This document shows positions 45,801-59,790 of a DNA stretch of 64,000 bases, piece after piece. The notes under the pieces are model-generated. The model had not been told where the DNA came from. It did no database searches and saw only the letters and a list, made by a program, of their open reading frames with translations. Location of the stretch: assembly GCF_028389875.1 (NCBI RefSeq), contig NC_084675.1:18252412-18316411 (forward strand). Reading direction: 5' to 3'. Every line of letters begins with the position of its first letter. Position 1 is the first letter of the stretch. The translations under genes were made by a program, and so were the position numbers. This stretch comes from Rhea pennata (Eukaryota > Chordata > Aves > Rheiformes > Rheidae).

Positions 45801-46299
45801 ATCCATGAATAAGCAACTGGATTTATACCAGACAACTGGAAACCTACCAAAAACACAACCCTATGACGTGCTAGCAAAGCTGAAATTAGATAAAACACTC
45901 ATGAGAAAGATCCACAGATTTAGTGGATGTGATTTTCATAAATGTTGGTGTTCAGAAAGACCAGCTTTATAAAAAACATTTGCCCCTAACAGAGTCTCTG
46001 TTGAAATTAGTTTAAACTACCCCTGTATCAAATGCATCAATTTTTCCTTTTCTTGATGATGGCATTGTTATTATTTTCATCCAGTTCTTCAGGGCCTATA
46101 TTAAACAGGTTAGGATTATTATAATCAAATTTTGACTGAAATACTGTTAACGATCTGTCCTGGGAACATAAAGTATCATTTGTTGGGTTGATGGCATCTT
46201 TGTGATGGAAAGCATATTTTTTTAATTGGATTCTTGGAGAAAGTAGTGTAAAGTTTGTTCAGTGTATGTTTTAATCCGGACTGCCCCGTGTGCCTGTAC
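42811..46299. other. Unique non-coding DNA
   Basis: No gene or transposon is identified. A 118-codon frame (45616-45972) overlaps a 114-codon frame on the other strand (45554-45898). Neither shows a domain, and the frame contains an acceptor-like CCTTTCCCTCTCCAG without a matching donor. Confidence 0.55.
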
Positions 46300-46560
46300 A
46301 TGGGCACAGCACCATGACGAGGCCACAGAGCAGGCACGCCGTACCCGTGCAGCGCGGCCCGCAGCAGGGAAAGCTCGAAATCAGTTCACTGCGCTGCAAC
46401 CGGGGTCACAAGCCTGCAGCAGATGCTACCAAGACCAGCAGACAACTTGAGATAGAGGCCACAGCGTCACCGCTGCCAGGCACAACCCCGAGGGTCACCG
46501 ACCGGCCGCGCCAGGCTGTTCCCTCCCTGCATTTCCGCCGGGAGCGTCTTGCCTGACCCT
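46300..46560. other. CpG-richer patch
   Basis: GC-rich sequence with about 18 CpG in 260 bases (ACGCCGTACCCGTGCAGCGC, CACCGACCGGCCGCGCC). Flanks are AT-rich. Two plus-strand frames cross it and have no recognised domain. It may be an orphan CpG element. Confidence 0.45.
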
Positions 46561-49500
46561 TGCACAGCAATGCAGCTCAGCCGCAGCAAAAAGCATTAGA
46601 CACTTTCTTTGCTGCTACTGTTCACTACTTTGTGCTTTGAAAACAAGTGGTACAAGCAGTAGCCTATGAGCAGCACTCCGTACAGTCAGGATTTGCTCTG
46701 GCATTGGAAATAACAGGCTCACTTATTTAAAAGGTAGGGTGAAACACTATTACGCAGAGATCCCTATTTAATTGAGAGCTGACAGCTATTTACATCACCA
46801 AGGATTTAGCTGCACTGCTACTGCTCTTCTGACACACCGTGTAGCTTTGAACATTGGAGACTTTACTTCCAAATCTTTTACACTTTGACAGTCTCCCTAA
46901 TCATCCAGCAAATAAATTGTGGAAGTCCCTGAACGGCATTTTCAAAACTGACAGTTATACTGCTACCGTCTTTACAACAGCTACTCCAGGGTGACTATTA
47001 CTTTTGGAGTTGTTGAGGTTTTTTGATTATTTAACAAAATATAGGCTGCTGTTAGTATTCCTAATGCAATAAGCTCTGCCTATTATACACAGAAAGTGAA
47101 AAACTGCTTATGTTACGGAACAGTCAGTAATGGTGGCTCCTACACTACCACATATCTACGTAAATGCAAGTTCTGCTAGTGAGACCAGGAGAATACAAAT
47201 GCAGACTATTTGCTACCATTTTCATATTATTTTGGTGCTATCATACTGCTCAAATTAAATGAAGGGACTCTAGCTAAAGCAGAGGCCCATGTCCAGTCTC
47301 AACTGAATTTATGGCATCAGAGAAAAAAAATGCAGAAATACACAATTCACAGAACTTCTCTTTCTACAAAACATTTTGCTGATTGCAATTACATCAATAA
47401 AAAGGAAATTCTTATTTACCAGAGTGGATATTGGCAGCAGAAATGCTAAAATAGCTTCACTAATTCCAACACTGTCAGATATTTCAGTTTGCCAAACACC
47501 TATATTGATTTCTAAGCGTGTTCCTCCAGCATTCCTCTCCCACAGTGACCATTCTCACCAGCAGCACCGCTGCCGAGAACCAACTTATGATGACAGCAGC
47601 TCAGCCACAATCACTGCTGTTTTAAGGCATTTGGGCTGGGTCTGAGCTACAGAAGAGGCAGCGCTTCCTCAACCCACTCTGGCCAAGTCTTGAAAACCTC
47701 TTTGGATGGAGACTGCCAGTCTCTCCAGGTTATCTGCTCCAGCGCTGCGCTGCCCTCTGAAATGCAGCAGGCACCACCGGAGCAGCTAGGCAGTAAGCAG
47801 CACTAGCAGAACCAGACTTCTTAGAAATACTCCACACACATTTTCCTAGAACTGCAATCAACTAATAAAAGCGCTCTAATCTTCGAGCTGCATACGGGAC
47901 ACACTATTCCACTGACAGTGACTGAAGTATTTATCGCTTTACCACTTGTTTTCCTCACTGCAGAGAATCATTTTTCTGCCGTGTCACCTGCAGAATGGCA
48001 GGTGTTGTCAGGAGATCAAAGTCCAGGATCAGGGTATGTAATAAACATTAACCACTTCATCCCACTTCACTGGGCACTACTTTAATTTTGTTATTATTGA
48101 GCCTGATTATTAATTTACAACAGGCTATAAATTACAGAACAAGCAAACCTAGATCACCTCCTACAGGCAGAAGAGAGAGGAGGCTTTTTTCCTTCAGAGT
48201 AGCTTTGCAGTTCCTATACCACGGTATAGGAGCAGCGTCCAGCAGAGTGTTGAAGCTGTGCTGAACTGCAAAGACTTACGTTAGCATCTGAGCATCACAG
48301 GAGCAGATTATCTTCTAACAGCCTGAATTCTGGGCTTGAGATTAGGCTTCCCCATATAGGTGTCTGTCAGCCAGTATGATGGGGGAGCTTCAGGTAATGA
48401 AATAAATGGCAATCAGAAATGACCAAAGAAGTGTCTACCCCAACGTCTGCTCACTTTAAACCATCAGAAACAACCTTTCCACGTGAATCAAGACGGGGAG
48501 TTTTCTGTATTCCTTGGATGTTTTTCTGCAAAATGGGGTTCATGCAGACTACTGTAAAATACTGTGGCGAGAAGAACATATCATAAGCATAACGTATTCT
48601 TTTCCTGACATGATCTGAGCATTAAAGTCTGTTTGAAAGGTTGTGTTTCACAATCCAGTCTATGCGATGAGTGATAAGTTACACAGCCATAACAAACAGT
48701 AGCGATACATAAAACGTATTATATTCTGTACAGCCCTATTTGCATTGCAAAAAAGATCTCCATTTGGATTACAACAAGCTCTAAATTACAGAGTAAATAA
48801 GCCTTGGCTACATCTTGAGGCCGAGCAGGGAGGAAGGTATCCTTTGCCACTCCCGTAGAGGAATGCTCGTTATGTCCAACTGGACTGTCTTGGCGTCTTT
48901 GCGGCTTTAACACCCGAGGGCTGCCGTCAGACCACCTCGGCCTCCTCTCTGTGGTTTTCGCTGGGTGACTGTAGGCGGCTCCCTACTCAACACCAGGAGC
49001 TTTCAGCAGTGCTTAACTTTCCCAAAGCCGTTAGGCCTCGGGGGTTTATGCTGAATTTAGCCTACCTTTGTGTCTGCTTGCTGAGCAGCACTGAAACGAA
49101 ACACTGTTGTGTGTTCTCATGAAGAAACAGGTCTATGCTCTCATTCTGGACTAGTGATGGGTAAGGACAATAGACTCATTTGCTGTAAGTTTTCTCCTCT
49201 CTCTTCTCCTTACGGAAAACTTCTAGTTGAATGACTCACAACACTGCAGTGGCTCAGCTCACCTTGACCTCTGTCCATCTGTGCACAGCACGGGCACAGT
49301 ACAGGCTATGCTAACTGTGTTGGCTGATGATTTCTTCTTAAAGTGGTATTAAGAAAAGACAGATGCTCACTCATATACTCAAACATAAGTAGGTTACTTG
49401 TATACATCTGATGATGTTTTAGACTCTTCTGCACTCTAAGAGCAGCTTTTACAAAGTTCCAGCTTTATGCCTCCTTCCACTAAATGCATATGTAAGGCTC

Positions 49501-52500
49501 TTAGGAGTGAGATAGCATCAGTTCTGATGATGTCAGGATGACAACACTGTCTTTTCTGACCTGGTAGAGTAAGATCAAGTCTGGAAGTGGCATAGATTGT
49601 GAACAGCAACCAGAGAGGGTTAGCATTAATATCTGCTCCAGATAGTAGAGGCTGGTTGCCACCTAGTTTCACAACTTACAGATTCTGACAAGATCCCCTG
49701 TTTCTTTCGGACAACAAAACTCCCATAGCTTTTATTCACTTGTCTTCAAAACAGTGACAGAAAATATTCTTCTTCCCTGCAGGCCATCATGACCCATGCC
49801 TCATGCCATGTATCTTTTGGGAGTCCTATCCTAAAGTCATCCAGAAACTGAAGGTGGTACAGAAGGCATCAATTTATTAGTCACAGATACTCTGTCAAAC
49901 TAGATCATACCAGACCACAATTCATCATCTACAGTGTACAGTGGAGGAAAGTTTTGCCTTTGTGTGAATTCTTTCAGCACAGCAGAAAGCCACAGTGCAT
50001 ATTACCCAAAACATACAAGCTCCACTCCACATCATATGACTAGGAACTTCAGAGCAATATTTGACATTGGGATTGATTCTTCACTCTTGGTCCAAAATAG
50101 CTCAGATTAGTTATCCCAGATATGCTGCAACTTTCCTCTTTGGAAGAAAGAAAAAGAGGCAGGAGTGTCTTCCAGAAAGAGAGAGTTATTAGGTAGCACA
50201 GAACAATCTTCTTCATTTTACTTTGGTGTACACCATTGATATGACCACTAAGTTTTGTGCTTAACCTTTTACTATGTGCGATGCTGGGCTTTTAGTAATT
50301 GTTATAAACTAGCACATATAATCTAGATTTAGGAGCCTTACATCCAGTACTCATTTTTGCCAGAAATAATCTCTATAAAAATGGGAGCTAGGACAAAAGC
50401 TTGATTGACAAGATATGATTCCTGTTCTTTGGCATGAAGTAGAACACTCCACCTCTCACCTGTGCACTCATGTTGGCTGTCTTCTGCATCCTCCCATTTA
50501 CCGTTTGGATTGGGATCTGAAGCGCAGAAGAGGTCCAAGAACATAAATGCAACAAGTTAAAAAAAAAAAAACAACAAAACAGGCTTGGTGCATAAACTGA
50601 GGTGTGTCTGTGCAATAAGCAAGCATCAGAATCTTCTAGTTCAGGCGACAACTAAAAAAAAGGAAAACAACTTGTTAAAACATTACCTGAAGCAGAAGTT
50701 TCTAACTCCGCACCAGGTGTGGTACATGCTTGAGCAACTCCTTTCAATTAAGTTATCATCCTGGAGATCCCTTGTGGGTGGTATGGCTCCGTACTGTCCC
50801 CAGTGTGGGCTAGATCCTCTACCACATGGTTTTGCACTAATTATATTATCTTTGCTGTCAAATGTGTTCATCACGCAGCCATGCTTTCATCAGCACCCAC
50901 TCCTGCGAGGCAGGGACCGCAGACTGTGGAACTGGGCGCCTCCGTGACAGGGAGCAGCCAAAGCAGGTGAATACGCCGGTCACAGCCCAGGCTACCCTAA
51001 ATTCCCAAACTTTCTTTTCAGATCTCCTCATGAAACAGGCACATGTCACCAATGATTGTATAAACCACCAGTTCCCAAGTAAAAGGTGGATTTTCAATGC
51101 ATTAGAGACATCTAAAGTCAAGGACAGATTTTCCTAATAACTGCAGCTACTAATTCCACAGCTACTGAAGGCAATGGCTAAATATTAGACAGATTTGACT
51201 TAGAAAACAGGAAGCTTTTCTGCCTGAATTAGCTTTTCTCTCCTGTTTCTAGCAATAAGTCTCCCTAAAATATCAGCAATGAATCAATTTTACCTCTCTT
51301 CAGCAGAGAGCAAGGAAATCACCTTTTCTGATTTTGACCTTCTTCCAGTGTCACAAGCCCATCAGACTAGCTGATCTCATAAGAATTTACCATGTATCCA
51401 AATTGGAATCTGAAAATGGGCTTATTTTCTGTTAAGTCTTGAGTCCAAAGCCGCAGAATGAAGTTTATGCTCAAGGTGCCTGAATCTGGAATGTCTCAAA
51501 ATGTGAAGGGTTTAGGCCTGTACTTATGGCTTTGTTTTCTGTTCCATTTCTAACATAAAATAACTTTAAAAGTAAGGATTAATGATTTATGGGGTAGTAA
51601 TCTATAAAAAGCTCTGCATCCATGGTATTAGAAAGCAATATAAATTCTTTTGTGCAAATGTAAACGGCATTTAAATATAAGTAGGTATTATACCCAGTTG
51701 GTTAGATGGGGACAGTGAAAAGTCTCTGACTGGCTTTTCTGGGAATCAGATAGGTCCCTAAAACATTAACTTAGTATTAAATCATCTTCAGGTATAAACA
51801 AATTGAGGGACTTATTCAAGGATGTCTTGCAGAACATAAGTAGTTTCTAGGTGAATGACTCACAAGATCAAAGTCAAGGAAGACACCCATTTAATTAGGG
51901 AGGAAAATCTTGAGCAAATCTGTAATAACATCTTCGCTAGGAACAAAACCTTACTTGCGTAAGGTACAGATTCATCTAGTTGTGCTGGAATGCAATTGTC
52001 CCAAAGTGTCCTACAAAAATAGCAATGAAGCAAAGAGCAGCTGATCTAGGAATTCTCCTGCTAATTCCAGAACATGGCTACTTCCAATAAATATTCAGAA
52101 GGTTTTTCTACAGCGCAAATCATCCAACAAAAGAGATTTGCAACTACAGCCTTCTGCAATTCAGCCTTTAAATTCCATGACAACTTTACCAGCTCTCCCC
52201 TTTAGCTGGCAAAGTGGCCCATGCTCACAGCACAGTTCAGTTCAGTAATTGCACAGTTGCTTTGTATCACAGATGATCTGTGTCTGGCATAGTATATTTT
52301 CTCATGACACAATCAATCATGCTATTACTGAAAATCTCATCCATGATGGCTTATTCAGAGCTAGCCAGAAACCACAAAATTCTTTTGCCGTTCAAAAATA
52401 TGTATCTCTTCCTTTCCTCTCCAGACAGCCAATGTATTTAGTTGATACCTGAGGAAGGGCAGACAGAATCATGTTTAAGTGGATTTTCAGAAATTAAAAA

Positions 52501-53267
52501 ATTGAATATATTCTTTAAGTCAATAACAAAAGCAAACATTTGTATTTCTACATTTTGCATGAACTAGGAAGTCAGGGATGTCTGCAGGGAGAAAATATTA
52601 TTCATCCTGTGAACTAACAACAAGCATTCTTGTAGCAATGAATTTGGTAGGTTCATCTCTGTTATGGAGTGGAAAAAATCATAGTCCCATACACCTTTAG
52701 TGTGCTTTATTTTTGCACCAGCTGATCTTATTTCAGTTATTTATAACTGCCTTTCAAACATATTGTTGCTGTCATTTTTAGTATTGTGGCAATTCAAAAG
52801 TGACTCTCAACATTGCTGAATTCATTAGTTGTATCTACACCGCCCATTTCGTTTACCTCCTATTGCAATCCAAGATTGCAATCCTCGTTTTCCCTATCAG
52901 CCACCCCACATCCCGGCTGCACTGTCTCCACACCTCTTCTGGAGCAGAACCGCCAGATTGTGCCTAGATCTCTGGAGTGCTTTGGTGCTTCAATCTCTCC
53001 AGAAGACAGAAGAGACAAGAACACCGTCCCTATAATAAGCTGCTTATAATTTTCAGTGGATATAAAAAAAAAATCATCTAAGAAGCTGTTGCAAAAGCCT
53101 AAGTTCAACAGTTACCTGCAGTCTGACAAATCTAGTGTATGCCTGCTTATAATGTGACTGTCTTCTTTGGGCTTGGCTTCTAGTAATAATTTGAAATTTG
53201 CCATTGTTCCGATGCGAAGAAGACATTAACATAAACTCAAGTGTTACTTTCCTACAATCCAATTAAC
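46561..53267. other. Unique non-coding DNA
   Basis: No gene is identified in about 6.7 kb. It holds an A13 run at 50559-50571 and a possible repeat word near 49710-49740 (AACAAAACTCCCATAGC). Frames up to 120 codons (50585-50947) overlap others on the opposite strand and lack domains. Confidence 0.55.
50559..50571. repeat. A13 homopolymer
   Basis: Thirteen A followed by CAACAAAAC. Simple repeat only. Confidence 0.85.
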
Positions 53268-53292
53268 TTTGTCACACAATTTTGTCACACAA
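53268..53292. repeat. Direct 12-bp duplication
   Basis: TTTGTCACACAA occurs at 53268-53279 and again at 53281-53292, separated by one base. It is a small tandem duplication. Confidence 0.85.
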
Positions 53293-53859
53293 ACTTCTGT
53301 TTCCCTGAAGCAGCAGAAATCAAATAAGGGAAGACAATCTCTACAGTCAAACTTTCAAGTCCTTCTCCAGGAAGCACTTATCCCCAAAACTCTCTCTCAG
53401 AAATAAAGGATAGGTAGGACAAACAAGAGACTGGCACTGAGAAACACTGCGCCATACAAGGTCCAGCTGAAGAGGACAGGTGTTTCTGTGCTCTCTCTTA
53501 TTCTGTTCCCATCCGCTTGAAGCCCTGTTTTCTTTCATTCAGGAGATGCCCAAGTTGCCCTCATCTAAAAATTGACAAACATGGAAATCCGTTACACTGG
53601 CTTTTCCTTTAAAAATCTGTTTCCCACAGTTCCCCCGCATCCTTCACCAGAAGAGCTGACCTTGGTTTTTCTAGACAAGCTGTAGTCTGAATGAGGGCTC
53701 ATTCGACAAAACTACGGTCTGACCGGAGCACATTTCGCTTAGCAGCCACTGTCAGCAACGCCAGCAAGCAAAGAGGAGACTCTCAGCAGCGTACAAGAGA
53801 GCAGGATGAGGACAACTGAAATAGGACTAGAATACAACCCATGCCAAGCTTGGACATGG
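53293..53859. other. Unique non-coding DNA
   Basis: Nothing is recognised here apart from a featureless 63-codon minus-strand frame. Confidence 0.55.
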
Positions 53860-53930
53860 ATTACTGTGATCCTTTCCAACCACTTTTTCAGACTTTCTCT
53901 CTCCTCACTGTAAAATAAGGAGGAATAAAG
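53860..53930 (+). repeat. Possible MIR-like fragment
   Basis: GTGATCCTTTCCAACC, then TTTCAGACTTTCTCTCTCCT, CACTGTAAAATAAGG resemble the MIR core 'gtgtgaccttgg ... cagtttcctcatctgtaaaatgggg'. Only about 60 bases match and the call is weak. Confidence 0.3.
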
Positions 53931-55481
53931 ATGAATAAAAGCAAGAGAACAAAGAAAGGTGTATCAGAGAATGTAAGGAGAGACAAGAGAGTGCAAAGAG
54001 AACGGTATCTATGGGGAAAAAAAAGACATGTAACTTTAATGAAAGTAATTCATATCTTTACCTTACTACACTTATCTGGTAGGGTCCTCTCAGGCAGCTT
54101 TTTTTACACTTTGTTCAAAATAGAGGTATGACTATTCTGACCATTTTCCTTTCTATCACCGTTTCCTCTCAATTTTATAGTTAAAAATCAAGAAATTTCA
54201 TATAACATATCTAAACTCATAGGCTTGCCATTTACCATGTTGTACATGAAAGTCTAGCATTCCACAACTATAAAAAAGAAAAGAAAAAATAGTTATCTGT
54301 TACCTTAATTTAAGGTGTGTAATTAGCAAAGCTAATATGCAAACACTTTCTCTGTTCAAGTCACTGTGGTGTATGGATGTATGACATCTCTAATAAGAAG
54401 CTGAGCATCCAGCCACTAAGATGCTCCTATAAGCTGTACCACAATCCTCTTAAGGATTTAGGGAAATCTGAGGCTCAGCTTTGCCATCTGTGGCTTAATA
54501 AATATTTTCTTCAGAGACTTTGTGACTTGTTTTAGCAACCAAGAAAACAGTTGTACAGAAATTTCTGAGATCCTTTTTCTCCTTCCTTTTCTTCCCAGTC
54601 CCCAGGCAACGACACATTTCAGAAGCAGCCAACCTGTGGCAGCTGGGCTTTATGAAGCAGTTGAAATGCAACTCCCAGGCTTCATCGTGTGACCCAGCAA
54701 GGCTGTGTTAGGTGAAGGGCTTCTGTGCAATCTGAATCTCTATCTCTGGGAGAAAACTGTCAGAAGATGCTCATGAAAGTAATATTGCCAGGCCCCTCTG
54801 AGACTCAGATGGAATTACAACGTGGTGTTATCCCACAGCTGAGCAGAGGGACCTCTGAGGAGCGATTACCATCCCTGACCCAGGCCTCTCACATCTCAGC
54901 TCTGAGAAATGTGATATATGTTTTGTGACCATGCAGAAATTTTCTTATATGACTCAAAGGATCATTTGCCATTTTTGGTCAGCAGCAATAGAAACACTAA
55001 TTTTAACAGTAATTTTTAAGCAGCCCCAGGAGACAAAAGGCATTTTTACACCTTTGTAGTTTCATTACATTTGGTGGTGGGGTCTTATCCAATATTTCTG
55101 CCACTAAGGAATTCAAATTTCTCTTGCTGTAACTGTGCTACTGATATTCCCAAGCTCTGAAGCTTCAGAACTATCCAAGTCTGGCTTAGGATAAAGGAAA
55201 TTAGAAGAAGTTGGTCTGCTTCTGAATTCATCAAGTACAAATTAAGGAAATAAAGATGAATAGCTTTACCCTCTGGAGCTTTAGATGAAGATAAAGAGGG
55301 CTTGCATAGGCCAAAGGATGTTAGCATAAAAGGTGCTTGTATTTAAGTAGATGTAAGGCAGCCTCCTAGGAATTTTAGAAAAAGTCAATGATTTCCAATA
55401 CTTTCAAAAGAACCTAGAGAAAGAGAGAGAGGAGTATAGAAATCAATATATAATAACACACGGAAACAAAATGTTGCTGCG
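53931..55481. other. Unique non-coding DNA
   Basis: No gene. Around 54450-54500 the words CTGAGGCTCAGCTTTGCCAT resemble a MIR core but nothing around them supports it. Confidence 0.5.
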
Positions 55482-55605
55482 TTGGTCTAAGTGGTAAGGG
55501 CAGCAGAGAGCCAGAGTACTTCACTTCTACTTTCAACTTTGCCACTGACAGGGTAGATGATGTTAAAGACGTATCTGTCTCCTTCTGAGCCACAGATTCC
55601 CTTCA
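55482..55605 (+). repeat. Probable MIR-like ancient SINE fragment
   Basis: In order: AAGTGGTAAGGGCAGCAGAG, AGCCAGAGTACTTCACTTCT, CAACTTTGCCACTGACA, TCTGTCTCCTTCTGAGCCAC. This follows the MIR 5' and core series ('gtggttaagagc', 'gagccagactgcctgg', 'ggctctgccactta', 'ctctgtgcctcagtttcc'). It is heavily diverged. Confidence 0.4.
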
Positions 55606-58600
55606 CAGACTACGCTTCTGATGTAAGTGAGCTAAAAACTCTCTCTTATGCTTCATACTTTGAGGGGTTTCAATTCCTGCTGCAGCAGTTAAGTTATAAT
55701 ATAAAAATAAATGCAAAACTGAATGGAAACTATAAAGTGTTGTTGGCAGGTTTGCTCTGATTCTTTAACTGCCTCAAAAGTGCTAGTAGTTATACAACGG
55801 CTCAGTTTTCACAGCTGGATCCTGGGCTTGTGCACGCATAGTTTTTGCATGTATTTTCATGACAACAGCACTATACGTGAAGCGGCTATATTTTAACTTG
55901 AAAACACATTGCAGTCAGATTTTCCAGGTACTGTACTTGGCACATGCATATCCGAACAAGCACATCTGCAGCTGCTCCAAGGAAGTGTTTTGCGAGTGCA
56001 ACTACGCATGGATGAAAGCTGCCCATAAGAACTTTCAGAAGTCTTCCTTCCCTAGGGAGCCACGTCCCAGACTCCTCTCTGTTACCATACAGCAAAGGGA
56101 AGAAAACAAATGAAGTTCCTTTGAATAACTTGTTCTGGGAGCAGATCCGTCCTTGTCAAACTAATGCACCTCAGTCTATAATAGTCAATTTTAAGGAATG
56201 CTTCAGAAAAACCATTTGTTTAATTTGAAACAAACATCTTGCTGTTAAAAGCAGGCCTCAAGTAGGGGCAGACTTTCCTATCAGCTGGCCAAACCAATGC
56301 ATGCAAACAGCATTTCTAATTCACATATCCAAACGGATAATTCTGACAGCTTCTACGTGTAGTTATGTGAACTGCACATGCAACCATGGTAATTGCATGC
56401 ATGAACTGGATGCAAACTGCACAGCTAACTTTTCTTTTACAAGGGAGTAATCTTGCAACACTGAGTACTCAAACAATAATTAAAATGTGCTTTTCAAACC
56501 CCTTAGAACAAATTCAGTATTTCCATGCAGTTCTGCTAAAATATTTTCCAGCTGTCAGTGTGCCTGCACACTGATATGAAGAAATGTTCTTTAAGAAATC
56601 ACCAGGAGAGATAGATAAATTTCATTTGTTTGACAGAATACTTGTACAGTATTTCTAAATGAAGAGTATCATCAGCTACAGCAGCTTGCACTGCTGGTGT
56701 AAGGAGCATAGATCTCTCACAGAGCTCTTATCAGATCCATAAATGCATTAGAGAACGTGGTAAGAAGTCAATGGAACTGGAGCAGTTTGCTACGAAGGCC
56801 CCAACTGAGACTGGGCATTTTGCCTGGGATGGCAAACTGAGGATTAAGGGCTTTACGGGACATGTGAACTCCACTCAAATGCAAACATTATCATGATTAA
56901 AATTTAGCAAACTATGATGTACAACCCCTTGGGCAAAATCCAGTAGACACAGCTGTATTTATAGGCTGATACAAAGAAGATCTGTTAGAGCTAACGGCAA
57001 TTCAGTAATACAGAGGACAGAAAGAAGTTTGAGATCTCTTATAGCAATTCGCTGCTAAGAATCTTGACCTAATCTTAGCATATCTTTCCTTTAACTACTC
57101 CCTTTGGCAGCTTTGACCATACAGTTACTATGCTGGACAATTTTTCCTACAGATCAATGCATCAGCAACTATAATTACACTCACAGGAGAAAACAGCATC
57201 ATTCTTTCAAAGACCAGGTATCTACACAGCTATTTAGATCACTCTAAGATCCCGGCTGAGGGCTGCATTTCATTGGTCTTTGCTGACAACGAGAACAAAA
57301 GGAATTTGGAAACAATGAGAAAGATTAATGAATATGAAGTTACTACAGCCTAGAATGGCTGCAGAGAATCACATTCAATGAAATGCTTCACCAATATTGA
57401 AGGCACTGAAAGAAGTGCAAATGAGGCTTTAGTATCACCCAGGAAAATCAGAACTTCTGCAACCAGTTTTCTGCAGCAGGAAGAAATCTGTAACTTTGGT
57501 CACTGGGAACAAAGAAAAGCAATTGAGATACACTAGTTATGAAACGTTCCTTCCCCCTGTTTTCTCCAAATAAATCAATTGCATTGCATCGCTTATGGTC
57601 TAGGCAAAGGCAGGAAGCGCACTTGGGGATAATGATGGACAGTAGCTTTATGACAACAAATTATGAGCTACCTCTACCCTAAAGAAAATCATTTGTAGGA
57701 TAGACACCTTGTTCTGAATCAATGACGAGAAGAGAGAACCCGTTGCTCATCCAGAGAAGCAAAGGTTTCTTTGAATCATGCTTTAGACACAGTCCTTGCT
57801 GCCTAGCCTTGTAGAGCTAAGTTGTTTTAAGCAAGAGCACCCATGATGACTTCTTATCTAAATTAGGAACAAGCTTTTGGATTGGCCAAAAAGGCTAATG
57901 AGCTGGAACACTTCAAAATCCTTTTGGGTAGCATCAGCTGGATGGGAACGCGTTTGATCTCTGCTTCATCGCTCCACAGCACCCTTTGATAAATCTGACA
58001 CTTAAATCTTCATCTGCGCTGTGAGCCCAACTCACAAAAGCTTTTTTAGGAAGAAATACATGAAGCAATAATTCACACATCTCAAATATGCTAGAAAGCC
58101 ACTGCATTAAAAACTGACCCACTGTCATGAGTCTCTTCTTGGATCTGAGCTTTTAATGACTGAGAATGCTGGGTGATAGGTGGGCCTGTGGTCTGCCCAG
58201 AGTGTAAACGACCACATGAAAACGAGGAGAAACCAGGTTCCCACTAGTCTAAATAGCAACCTATCACATCTGTTTCTCTTGTGCTCCCCAGAAAGTAACC
58301 TTGGGGTTACCTTCCTCCTTTGACTGGAGGAACATTACGAAGAAAAGGGCTGACATTCTGGTTTGGGTATTAACAGCCTTCTGCATCTGTGTTCTGCAGG
58401 GTCTGACTGTGCTGCAGGTAGAGAGGAGAGTGAAAGTGCTGTCCTGGAAGTATCTGCCTCCTGCTGAGTCTCAGAGAAGGAGGGACAGTCACCTGTGCTG
58501 GACTGGCACTAGGATACAGCTTTCTCCTTGAGACAGAGGGCTCCAAAACACTGGATTATATGGTTTCCACCACTGCTTATTGGCTTTTGCTGTTTTCACA

Positions 58601-59639
58601 TAGCAAGGCAGCAGTGAGAGGGGTGCTTCGATGTCCAAGTTCACTGTTCATTTAGTGTAAAATGGCATTAACAGCAGCAAGAAAAAAAGGTGGAGCAGCT
58701 TTCCTCCTGGAGAACCAGGAGCCAGGTACACTGCTGCTGACAGTGATGACAAACAAGTGCTGGAAATATGTTGCACTTCAACTAGTAAGAGTATTTAGGA
58801 ATAGGCTCAAATGGCCTTACTCATACCAAGCCTTGGAGCCAGGGGTGTGCTTGTGGAGTAAGACACGATTCTACATCAGTAAGAATATGAGAAAGTATTG
58901 GTAGTATTCAAAGGTCAGATTCTGGCATTTCTATTTATATAGGTTAGCACACATGCCAGTAGAAGCTTAATTTGTTTTAACAAGGTTTCTCAAATAATAG
59001 GGAAGACCCAAAGATAAATGAGCAGCATAATCTAGCTTCCATATGCTATAGAAGAAATAGATGACATTTGCTTGTGTATTATAACATGGTTATAACTTAA
59101 CCCGGTCTTGTTCTGCCATAGTTTAACTTTGTGTGGTTCTCCCCTTTTGGCAGGTGATAATCCCAGGCTAACGACTTCACTGTAAAACAGAATGATGCAT
59201 AATTGTACTAGAATGTACAGTGTCCCATATATTGTAAATATTCTGTATGGACTGAAGCAGAGTACTGTGCATTCTGGTAAAATTATATACTCAAAGGCAG
59301 CAGCAATAATCACAAAACTGTACCAAGCAATACAAAATATACTAAACAGTTAAAAAAAACCCCACACAACTAGAGAGAGAGATTGCCAAGATGAAGGTAA
59401 GGTTCATACATATATACCTATATTTGTATGTATCTGCATGCATATGCAAACATGAGGTCCACTTGCCACCCTTGTTGCTCTTTTACCAACTTTACAGCAA
59501 TTCTTAAAACAGCAGTAAATTGAGAGTCTTTCTGAAAGGAAAAGTTCACACGTGTTTCAGACTAGAGCGATGGCAGCTCGCTAATCATTTTGACAGAGGA
59601 TCTCTGAAAGTCATTTTCTCCCCGAACTGGAGAAGCCAC
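55606..59639. other. Unique non-coding DNA
   Basis: No gene or clear repeat in about 4 kb. A GAAGTCAATGGAACTGG word at about 56765 recalls the archosaur low-copy repeats listed elsewhere. A TA/TG-rich stretch lies at 59408-59450. Confidence 0.55.
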
Positions 59640-59790
59640 TGGTGTTTCGCTGGTCGAGAGGGCCGGGGGGGGGTCCCGCTGCGCGAACCCATAGATACAG
59701 ACGTGGGCAGGGGCCAGGCAGCTTCCCAAGGCCCCAAAGAGCTGCTCCATCGGGTGGGAGCAAAGCCTCAAGCCTCTGCTGGCAGTGCTA
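59640..59790. other. Small GC- and CpG-richer patch
   Basis: Includes CTGGTCGAGAGGGCCGG, a nine-G run and CCCGCTGCGCGAACCC. Frames cross it on both strands (59520-59858 and 59562-59771) without a recognised domain. Confidence 0.4.

Noticed and set aside
45616..45972. 118-codon frame with an internal acceptor-like sequence
   Set aside because: No matching donor, no domain, and an equally long frame on the opposite strand.
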